Of a DNA stretch of 64,000 bases, positions 57,801-64,000 are shown piece after piece. Source of the stretch: Phorcus lineatus. Its lineage: Eukaryota > Mollusca > Gastropoda > Trochida > Trochidae. How positions within the stretch are numbered: position 1 is the stretch's first letter; the number at the start of each line of letters is the position of its first letter. The stretch lies in contig OV121084.1 in NCBI GenBank assembly GCA_921293015.1, positions 46,535,864-46,599,863 of the forward strand, read 5' to 3'. The notes under the pieces were generated by a model. That model worked only from the letters and a program-made list of their open reading frames with translations, was not told the DNA's origin and did not search any database. Position numbers and translations under genes: made by a program.

Positions 57801-60800
57801 TTTTAACGTCCAATATTCTTCACAAATGTCATTTCATACCATATCAAATGACAAAATTAAAACCCACCGTATAATATGACTTAAAACTGTAGAAAGTAAA
57901 CATTGTATTTTTAAAAGGATACACCAATCGGGCTACTTTTGTGGATATAAATTTCACTGGGACATTCTTGCTTTTCAGTATATGATTTTAATATAAACCA
58001 GTTGACACAACTTGCTAAGAGTAAAATTTTGTTTTATTTAGATTTGACAAATAAATAAACAAGTACACACACACAGTAAAACAAGAATGAGAAGTGAAGC
58101 CTTTCATCGGTTTACGAGTTTGAAAAGCCTTGCTACAGCATTACAAGGAACTGTTGATTACTCTAATACTACTCATTTGTAAATAAGGGGATATTGTAAC
58201 CATTCGAGGGGAATTTGATAAGTTCATAGAAGTGGATATAAAAGTGAAGCAAATGGTTGTGATATTGATTATATTTGCCCTGGACCTCGATGTCTAAACC
58301 CTGTCGGTAGAAGTCTTCTAAATGGCCTCTCAGCCACGCCCCAATGGCTGCTTTGAGTTCATGATCATCGCAAAATCTCGTACTACGCAAGTGTGATTTC
58401 AAATTACGAAACATATAGAAGCTTATAAGTCCAGCAATCAACATCCCGCGCCGACTCTTCCTAATCGCCACTCTTATTGCTTCAACAAGTCAGCAAAGTA
58501 GACTCCTGTTATTGTATTTTTAGGTGATTTATAGTCTGTAAGTATCACGTCCCTAGAATCCTGGAAACTTTCCGCCCTGATCTTGCCAGCAGAAGGAAAT
58601 TCTTGGGTGCAAGAGAGTACTTATGCTTCCATTGCATGGATTCTTGCTTGGTGTCAGGACCCAAGTGTTGAAACAATTTTTCACCCCTGTAACCAGACGG
58701 GCATGAAACTAATCTAGATCAACATTGTTAATCAACATTGTTGATGTCAAATAGCTCACGACTGGATTCAACTCTCTGGTGTCGATATTGTGCATTTAAG
58801 TTTTGTGGCACCCATCTTGCGGGCACCTTGGCCATTTGCAAATGCTCATGAATAATGTAAACACTTCTATGAGAAATGTCACACTCTAATAATATCTCGT
58901 CCAACTTTATTCTACAATCGGGCGTGATAATGCCCTGCACCCGTGCAACCATATCATCTGCAATAGCTTCAACAGGCCTTCCTGACCGTTGGTCATCGTC
59001 CAAGGAGCTGCGATCCCGCTTAAACTCAGCTGGCCATTTTACAACAGCAGAATATTGAGGGGATTATTTCCCATACACATTGGTCATACATTTATGTATA
59101 TCGGTCGCATTCACCCTTTCTTTCGTGAGAACCGCACGATGCTCAGTTTTAGATATGTCCATGTCTTGATTACAGGAGGTAACATGTGTTCAACAGGCTG
59201 TAAATATCAAGTTAATGATGCGGGAGGGGTGTGTATGTCTGTAAACTGTCATCACATGTAATCACATCAACGCTGATGTCCTTAGGAGTGTAATAATACT
59301 CACTTCTATGAACTTATTAACTCCAGTATCGGTATTGTCGGTATAATGTCGGTCTTGGATTATGTCTCTATCTATGGCGATTGTCCAATCAAGAGAGAAC
59401 AGAGCTTAAATGTTTACAAACTGCACGTTTTCACCTTTAGATAAATGATCCAAAATATATGTATCATTTACAGAGCTTTTGAGGAAATGAAGATAGTTCC
59501 CTCTTGCAAGAAACCCATAAACGTAAATATAATTCAAATTGATTGCTTAAAGGGACAGTGACACGTTTTTCTAGGTAAACAAATGGGATATCAGTAAAGC
59601 TTAAATGAATTATATAAATATTTTAAGTAAAAAAGAAGCCGTCCTAAACCATAATATGTTGTTACTTGTTACTTTCTCTCACAACTACGGATAATGGACT
59701 CAAGTTATAAGATGTTTGATCCTCTGAAGATAGTTCATTGTGCATAGATATATCTTGATTGATTGATTTGAAGGGAGGAGGGGGGTGAATAAACGTGCTA
59801 CTGCCCCTTAAACTAAATGTGTATACATGACGTTGAATTAGGATTGTGTATGCATGCATGCGTTCATTTACAAACGTTTGGAGTTACCATTTATTAATGG
59901 ATCTACCATTGAATCATTACAGAAATGAAATAATATAGTAATTGAATTACATCTAAAAAGATAAAAGCCAACTGAAGTCATTACAGTTCATAATCTATTT
60001 GCATGAATTTATGAATGCTGCATAAATTATGCCTATTTTAAACTTAATCCACGTTTTATCTAAAGGCGTGTTCAATCCAGAAAGCAATAAGGGCTTATTT
60101 CAAGCTGCCGTACTATCCACCAATCAGAAGTTTTATGCATGTGAGTATCGTATCATATTCTTGTCTTATTCTTAAAGATTAAAAAAAAGTCAAAAGAAGT
60201 TTATTGTACTTGAGGCCTCTGGCCCATATACAATGATATACACATGTATATACAATATACATCTTTACAGAGATACGTGTGGATATAACAATGGAATTAG
60301 GATTTACCGATATGAAGGATTAAACAAAGAAGAGTATAAGTTTTTGCAGACAAAGCATAGATCGCGAATTTCCATGTTTTGTCTAAGGTCCATGCCATGT
60401 TTTATGAACAGTGATAATTTCAATATAACATCCTCATCATTTGATGACAAAAGTTATGTCTATCCTGTTACACTCCTCATTGAGAAGAAACGTTTCGGTA
60501 AATATTTCATTCTCAGTTCAGTATAATACGGACAATCAAATGTAAAATGAATTTCGTCTTCTATAGCAGCATTACATAATGGACATAGTGTTTGTGTACT
60601 CTCATTAAGAAAACAATCCTGCACGCAAATATATGATTATATCAGCTCAATAACAAGAATTCAATTCTACATTATTATTTTAGAAGAAGACAATATTATG
60701 TGATGTGAAAAAGGAAAACATTTTTTTTGTTTCATTAGATACATGTTTTAGCTTGAATTTTGATTTTAAAAAAGTCCAGTCGTCCGGATAGATTATTGGC

Positions 60801-61003
60801 CGACCGACATATTAACACATTTATCGCATTTATCAATGTTCATGAATTTGATATTTTTTTCACAGGGAAGACGTAGACTTGTCAGCGAAATCCACATTTG
60901 TATGAAGAAGGACTTTACAATCGACGCATGTCGAACACACGTAACAGAGTGTTTGAGTGACATCTATATGTATTTGTACCCTTTCAATACCAAGTGTACT
61001 TAA
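39841..61003 (+). CDS. Secreted RNase T2, copy 2, with 13.8-kb intron 3
   Basis: Exons: 39841-39896, 41291-41393, 42368-42417, 56226-56301, 56831-56901, 57658-57771, 59474-59522, 60066-60140, 60866-61003. All are in phase with no stop, giving 243 residues. The start sits in a strong context (GGCACCATGG). Residues 1-20 form a hydrophobic signal peptide. The fold begins WDIFLFVQEWP, then active-site block I GWTIHGLW (His67) and block II QQEWNRHGTC (Glu122, His126). The usual Lys before that His is Arg125 here; copy 1 keeps Lys. Cysteines match copy 1. Exon sizes are nearly the same as in copy 1 and intron phases are identical, so the two are tandem duplicates. The exon 3 acceptor is AAAG, weaker than its partner. 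Intron 3 carries a foldback-like element, MULEs, a LINE, a mariner relic and a splice-site minisatellite, yet the reading frame is conserved across it. Expected role: extracellular or lysosomal RNA breakdown, possibly digestive or defensive. Confidence 0.9.
41590..41800 (+). mobile_element. 5'-truncated LINE 3' tail
   Basis: AGCGGCATTCAAATAAGCAT, TTTGCTTGTGTGCCAA and ACGAAATAAAATATGTTTA align with the 3' end of the LINE at 48850-48927 (GCGGTATTTATATAAGCAAA, GAATAAAAATATGTTTA). It is a short dead copy of the same or a sister family, in intron 2 of RNase T2 copy 2. Confidence 0.6.
42650..43380 (+). repeat. ~66-bp tandem array, left arm, about 11 units
   Basis: Each unit carries GATTCCTAGATTGTGAAGGG, then a CTCACAGCTCGCC-type word, then AAACTGAGNGNGTATAG. 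Two unit types alternate over part of the array: one with TTTATTTAAACTGAGAG and TATAGCAGTCG, one with TCAAACTGACGGAGTATAGG. This implies amplification as ~132-bp dimers. Open frames across it are by-products of the period. Confidence 0.9.
43449..43493. repeat. AT-rich microsatellite
   Basis: ATATAT runs with a TTTGT interruption between the left array and the first MULE. Confidence 0.8.
43710..44770 (+). mobile_element. Deleted MULE-type transposon, copy 1
   Basis: The 8-bp target duplication TGGTAAAC lies at 43702-43709 and 44771-44778. The left end is GAATGTAGGAAAAAAAGTAAC with the word AGGAAAAAAAGTAAC repeated about five times. The right end, complemented, is GGTGATCGGAAAAAAAGTAA with the same word repeated. 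These two different ends match, in the same order relative to the transposase, those of the MULE at 50437. Only the N-terminal transposase region remains (44245-44695). Confidence 0.8.
44245..44695 (+). pseudogene. MULE transposase N-terminal fragment (FLYWCH-type), frameshifted
   Basis: Begins MEVIESNRGGKKVCYEGHMY and is similar to the start of the transposase in the 50437 MULE (MEVIQTNKGG, EGHMYT). A frame shift occurs in the A-rich run near 44325; past it the frame reads IWWKCSKR...CRASLST and PHNHPPEE, the Trp/Cys/His pattern of a FLYWCH zinc finger. It continues to PVPRSLSDLNLPEDYT and then runs into the terminal repeats, so the catalytic domain is deleted. Confidence 0.75.
45480..48930 (+). 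mobile_element. Non-LTR retrotransposon (Jockey/CR1-type), near full-length
   Basis: Contains endonuclease and reverse transcriptase in one frame with one stop. The 3' end is AATAAAAATATGTTTAAACC-like and is shared with the truncated tail at 41590. The 5' limit is uncertain: just upstream of the first Met the frame reads CCGDIHPNPGP, the leader motif common in this group. No long poly(A) tail or target duplication is visible. Confidence 0.8.
45572..48688 (+). pseudogene. LINE polyprotein: EEP endonuclease + reverse transcriptase, one in-frame stop
   Basis: From 45572 the frame reads through 407 codons, hits TAA (46793-46795) after PPVF, and continues in the same frame to 48688: 1,038 codons plus the final stop. 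The endonuclease (residues ~1-210) shows LNVRSLKDK, LTETWLN, TGDFNIDIL, IDLIFV and SDHCPI. The reverse transcriptase shows KATGPDGIGN, NYRPVALTS, QSGFMPGDST, the catalytic DISKAFDRVWH, GVPQGSVLGPLL and FADDTSIYV. The C-terminus has CACGYPNENVTHYLFIC, a zinc-knuckle-like motif usual in these elements. Sense orientation relative to the host gene. Domain motifs support Jockey/CR1 grouping; the exact clade needs a tree. Confidence 0.85.
49200..49460 (+). pseudogene. Fragment of a related LINE C-terminus
   Basis: The frame reads SYFYINSNTLQTVLYGLPQT then MINENL, clearly related to YFYINGHSLQTVLYGTPLMN near the end of the upstream LINE. It is a piece of a second copy ~600 bases downstream of the first, with nothing else preserved. 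Confidence 0.7.
49480..50436 (-). repeat. ~66-bp tandem array, right arm, about 14 units
   Basis: Reverse-orientation relatives of the left-arm units: GTGAGCCCTTCACAATCTAG, GAATCGACCCCTATACTCC, CTCAGTTTGACATATAGG. The array is cut by the MULE at 50437 and resumes at 52676. Confidence 0.9.
50437..52667 (-). mobile_element. MULE transposon with transposase gene, copy 2
   Basis: Target duplication TCTGAGAA at 50429-50436 and 52668-52675. Left end GGTGACCGGAAAAAAAGTCA; right end complemented GAATCTAGGAAAAAAAGTCA; each is followed by two or more repeats of the AGGAAAAAAAGTCAC word. Length 2,231 bp. It was inserted into the ~66-bp array after that array existed. One transposase gene on the minus strand fills most of it. 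Confidence 0.85.
50647..52237 (-). pseudogene. MULE transposase with FLYWCH domain, one intron, one stop
   Basis: Exon 1 is 52237-51950 and exon 2 is 51792-50647; the intron is GT-AG (CAG/GTATAT donor, TTTGTTTCAG acceptor) and joins in phase 0, for 477 residues. Residues ~1-75 hold a FLYWCH-type zinc finger (GGFKVILEGHMYT, IWWKCVKR, SCRGSI, PHNHP). Exon 2 encodes the MULE catalytic domain: IFMDGTFKTSP (Asp185), SLLPNKT, VVTDFEDGI (Asp251), then GCFYYLTQS. An in-frame TAA at 51007-51009 interrupts it before MRRVPPMFPPEVWNVH and CEGWNHKFFN, which belong to the same family's C-terminus. With only that defect the element died recently, or the stop is an error. Confidence 0.85.
52676..52800 (-). 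repeat. Continuation of the right-arm tandem array
   Basis: About two further units (AAGCCCTTCACAATCTAGGAA, then ACTCCGTTAGTTTGAAATATAG) resume directly after the MULE target duplication. Confidence 0.8.
53070..53295 (-). mobile_element. Second copy of the ~190-bp interspersed element
   Basis: In reverse orientation it matches the insertion at 3325-3515: CTTCATGACTGTGTATATAAAGG, TCTAGATTGACTGAATAAGG, ACTAAATTTTGGTCTAATTG. It lies just outside the right end of the foldback-like element in intron 3. Confidence 0.65.
53990..54900 (-). pseudogene. mariner-like transposase relic, copy 1
   Basis: The minus strand reads SMQWKHEHSPVQKFRSQSSA (complement of ~54575-54516), then MLLHDNAP and PHLVPSDFYLFRNLKS, which carry the second and third catalytic Asp of mariner transposases. 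Frame breaks and missing parts make it inactive. A second relic with matching flanks lies at 58160-59290. Confidence 0.75.
55721..56225 (+). repeat. Nine-unit minisatellite made of the exon 4 splice acceptor
   Basis: Unit of ~53-54 bp: TCAATGTGTTTCTTCTATCC, TAGGTCAAACAGAAAGGATA, ACAGTATTTGTTAA. The tenth occurrence is the real 3' splice site and the first codons of exon 4 (56226 onward), where AAAGGATGATACC replaces AAAGGATAACAG. Units 1, 2, 4, 5, 8 and 9 keep a CTAG/GTCAAAC acceptor; units 3, 6 and 7 have CTATGTC and lose the AG. Any decoy used as an exon would meet the unit's own TAA in the coding frame. The direction of spread is from the exon boundary into the intron. Confidence 0.9.
57915..58160. 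repeat. Interspersed ~240-bp repeat, copy 1
   Basis: Shares GATGAGAAGTGAA-like, TTCATCGG, TTTGAAAAGCCTTGCTACAG and CATTACAA words, in the same order, with 61005-61260. It lies in intron 6 of RNase T2 copy 2 and abuts the second mariner relic. Class unknown. Confidence 0.6.
58160..59290 (-). pseudogene. mariner-like transposase relic, copy 2
   Basis: The N-terminal part (59003-58728) reads DDDQRSGRPVEAIADDMVAR and HEHLQMAKVPARWVPQNLNA, both diagnostic of mariner DNA-binding regions. The C-terminal part (~58450-58290) reads AIRKSRRGMLIAGL, then, after an internal deletion that removes the second catalytic motif, FRNLKSHLRSTRF and AIGAWLRGHLEDFYRQGLD. Antisense within intron 6 of RNase T2 copy 2. 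Confidence 0.85.
60181..60640 (-). pseudogene. LINE C-terminal fragment with 3' end
   Basis: The minus strand from ~60619 reads LCPLCNAAIEDEIHFTFDCP, then YYTELRMKYLPKRFF, the zinc-knuckle C-terminus of a non-LTR reverse transcriptase. It then decays into TTGTATATGGGCCAGAGGCC and TCAAGTACAATAAACTTC, a typical LINE 3' terminus ending near 60181. It lies in intron 8 of RNase T2 copy 2, antisense. Confidence 0.7.
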
Positions 61004-61004
61004 A

Positions 61005-61260
61005 AGAATACTCCTATCGGGGTATTTTTGTGGAAACGAAATTCAAATTGACATTCAACTTTATTCATATTCATTATCAATACATGATTATAACACAACA
61101 CAGCTGAAACTTTGGTTGATTTAGATAAGACAACTTGATAAAGAAAAAGAGCGCACACTCCGTAAAAACAATAAGATGAGAAGTGAACCAATTCATCGGC
61201 GCTATAATATAGGAATGTGAAAAGCCTTGCTACGGCATTACAAAGCATTGTTCACAAGTC
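61005..61260. repeat. Interspersed ~240-bp repeat, copy 2
   Basis: Relative of 57915-58160 (ATAAGATGAGAAGTGAACCA, GTGAAAAGCCTTGCTACGGC, CATTACAAAG). It begins directly after the RNase T2 copy 2 stop codon, so it would be transcribed as 3' untranslated sequence. Confidence 0.6.
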
Positions 61261-62999
61261 TTATCATAAAACATTTTAAATGCGTGGATAGTTTATCCAT
61301 ACATATAGTTTATTGTTATAATGTTATCATACAGTAAAAGTACAACGCATTTGGCCATGTCATTTCACAGAAAAAAACATGGCGGACCGATTGCCGATGC
61401 TGAAGACGAACTCTCTAAAGAGATGGATCTCCGACCATTTTCCTTTTTTCCATAAGGTTATTAAGAGACCGCTGTAATTTTACTAATTAGTACAGCTTAA
61501 ATCAAGATAAGATCATATTTTGATTGAATATCTACAAATTTAACAATAATTGATTGAAAAACTAATCAACTATATGTTTTGTCATAACGTTGCACGAAAG
61601 TCCTTACTCCGTGAATGCCTTCATTTCCCGAGCTTTATATGGTATATGCGCGCTTTTCTTTGTCAAACTGTTAAATTTTCAGGAACCAAAATAGTACCCC
61701 AAGTAATTGTTTCTAGTGGATTGTGCTTATTTTTTCAATGGCATGCATGTATAAACTTGAATCTTCCAACGAATTTCGTTTACACAAAAATACGCAGGTT
61801 TCTCTATTTAGACTATTTCTCTATTTATTTGCACTCACGTTACGTCTTGTATTGTTTAGGAAATAGCTCGAACATCTAGAAACAGTCAAAATATGATGAG
61901 TATTAATGATATATTGATGAAGTATTTTGCCGTCGTTGTTCTTTGAAATGACTGATTTGCGTATTAGTTCACAACTTATACTATACAAAACTTGTCACGG
62001 ATATTGTAAATTTTGAAATAATAAATAATCATATATTTATTCTTCATCATCGTGATCATCAAAATTCCAATATACCTAATACATGTTGGCCATTATGTAA
62101 TGATTGAGATATACGGTATATGTGGTAGCAAAAAATGCATTTCAACAGAGTATTATAATTTATGTTAACTGTACTTTCTAGGCACTTGTGGGACCAACTG
62201 TGAAAAGCTTTTTGTTTTGTGTTAGGCGAAGCAAGCCTCTAATGCACGATATTTGCATTACATTAGTAAGTGAACAACTTTCTGCATGCAGCTGTAATAA
62301 GCATCCTTGTTTTAATATTTTACTGATTTAACCGTGACCAGTTCTTGAAAATATTCATGTCATAATTACATTTTTTACCACCTTGTCTCATCTGATCAAT
62401 AACTTGTAACTTTGATTCCTGGGATGTTCAGCTGTGTACAACATTTCTCCTTCAGGATAATAAAGCTTTTTCGTATCGTATTTTATCTTATTGTTTCACT
62501 CATTAAATGAAGATATTCGTGAATAGGTTTTAATTTTTTTATTAAAGTTAGTGACACGACTTGTCAAATTAGTTACAGCAGCCATGACATCATTGCATAT
62601 ATTATATTGCACACTCAGACATCTCTTCTGAATAAGAAACAAAACTTTTCTTTTTTCCCTTACCTTTTATTCACAAACGAACTACCATAGTAGTTGATGT
62701 TGTACATCAAGTACACATGATTGGGAATCAATTTCTGGGTTTAAGTGGATACCCATGTAACACTATAGTCGATGTATCATCACACACAAGGTTTACTTAA
62801 CAAAGACCCTAACAAGATTCGAAGATCCGTGCCACTTCACCAAGTAGGGCACATCGAAATGAAAATCTATATCTTAATGCCCCATTAACACAATTTACAT
62901 AGGTCAAAAATATTACATAGAGTAGGCAACACATAATTATATTAGTTATATACATGTAGTTATAAAGGATGTTACTTTAGTTTTTATAAAAGTCACTCA
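61261..62999. other. 3' flank of RNase T2 copy 2; nothing coding recognised
   Basis: A hexamer in GGATAATAAAGCTTTTTCG near 62460 resembles a polyadenylation signal and could end a long 3' untranslated region or another transcript. The 109-codon frame at 61550-61879 is not recognised. Confidence 0.35.
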
Positions 63000-64000
63000 A
63001 GGGGGACTGCCATTCTATTCAACAATGATTTCCAGTTTGATATATTGCAAACAGCAGTAGATAAAAAGGAAGGAAACTATGTTTAACTTAAATTAAGAAT
63101 AAATGACGTGCTATACTCATTGATGAATGTGTATGGACCAAATGCTGATGATCCTAAATTTTATAAACATATCAAAACTGTGATTGAGAGTATGGAAAGT
63201 GAAAAGACAATACTGTGTGGTGATTGGAATCTAGTTCTAGACAGTGTGAAAGATACATATAATTATAAACACATAAATAACACTAAAGCTAGGACTGAGC
63301 TTATTGATATGATAGATATTTTAGATTTGAAGGATGCATGGCGAGAATTTCACCCAAATGAAAGGCGCTTCACATGGAGACAGCCAACTCCCCTGAAGCA
63401 ATCTCGTTTAGATTTTGTTTTGATATCTCATAATTTGATGTACAATGTCTCAGATACAGACATCATTCCTAGTATTAACTGCAACAAGAAAAAAGAGGTA
63501 TGACTATTTACTATTCTTCAAACAAAAGAAAAAACGAAAAAAAAAAGAGACAGAACTTGAAAATAGATTACAAGAATATGAAATTGAATTAGATAAGGAG
63601 GAAATTATGACGAAAAAAATTTATTTTGAATAAGATAAAGGAAATAAAACTAGAACTAGAACAAATAAATGAGGAAAGAACAAAGGGGCAGTTTATTAGA
63701 TCAAAAGCAACATGGATAGAGTACAGGGGAAAACCAAGCAAATATTATTTGCATCTAGAACACGGGAATTTCCTTAATACATCAATAACAAAACTGATAA
63801 GAAATGATGGCTCTGAAGTAAATAAACAGAAGGAAATTCTAGAAGAAACCAAACATTTTTATCAAAATTTGAACTCGGGAGAGGAATGTGTCCAAATTGA
63901 CCTTGAATATCTATTTTCTTACACACAGGTACCAAAAAATAACTAACAAAGAATCAGTAAAATTAGAAGGTAAATTAACTTATGAAGAATGTCTTCAAGC
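63000..64000 (+). pseudogene. L1-like LINE, 5'-truncated, runs off the window
   Basis: The frame opens GGTAILFNNDF, meets TAA at 63084-63086, and continues with MNVYGPNADDPKFY, ILCGDWNLVLD and RFTWRQPTPLKQSRLDFVLI, an L1/Tx1-type apurinic endonuclease lacking its first ~90 residues. After DTDIIPSI the frame shifts and jumps to the linker region (ELENRLQEYEIELDKEE, then INEERTKGQFIRSKATWIEY, PSKYYLHLE), so a block between endonuclease and reverse transcriptase is missing. At the window end KLEGKLTYEECLQA leads toward the reverse transcriptase, which lies outside. Unrelated to the 45-kb LINE. Confidence 0.8.

Overview
The window is eukaryotic nuclear DNA from an animal, most likely a mollusc and perhaps a gastropod. 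The evidence is AT-rich sequence, GT-AG introns, a metazoan-type C2H2 zinc-finger gene, tRNA-headed SINEs whose tails end in repeated CTCAC/CTCACC units, FLYWCH-type MULE transposons, mariner relics and several non-LTR retrotransposons. The species call is inference. I identified no virus, toxin gene, rRNA gene or CRISPR array.

Four protein-coding genes can be built with consistent reading frames. (1) A minus-strand zinc-finger gene with 15 C2H2-type fingers (4974-7130), flanked by two inverted copies of a ~0.55-kb repeat. (2) A nine-exon plus-strand gene (23510-31252) for a 700-residue protein with two cyclic-nucleotide-binding-like domains, CNBD2-like. (3) and (4) Two tandem plus-strand secreted RNase T2 paralogues (33863-37664 and 39841-61003), each with nine exons and identical intron phases. 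Copy 1 has an in-frame TAG at the codon where copy 2 has the Trp of its WDxFxF motif. Copy 2 looks intact but is stretched over 21 kb, because its third intron is 13.8 kb against 426 bp in copy 1.

That third intron is the most unusual part of the window. It holds a ~10.6-kb foldback-like structure. Near-identical ~74-bp terminal inverted repeats built of short palindromes lie outside opposed arrays of ~66-bp tandem units. Inside are two related MULE elements, one deleted and one carrying a two-exon transposase gene with a single stop, and a nearly full-length non-LTR retrotransposon. Downstream lie another interspersed repeat, a mariner relic, and a nine-unit minisatellite whose unit is the splice acceptor and first codons of exon 4.

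Tandem duplication at exon edges recurs in both RNase genes: a duplicated exon-2 donor and a decaying copy series of the last codons in copy 1, and the acceptor minisatellite in copy 2.

The stretch 17.0-20.7 kb has no recognisable gene but carries a 405-bp identical direct repeat that looks like a promoter plus first exon (TATA box, initiator, then CAG/GT), and a third partial copy that begins at the predicted initiator A. The rest (0-2.9, 8.3-12.9, 13.9-17.0, 20.7-23.5, 31.3-33.8, 37.9-39.8 and 61.3-63.0 kb) is intergenic, with MITE- and SINE-like repeats or nothing recognised. The window ends inside an L1-like element that continues past base 64000.
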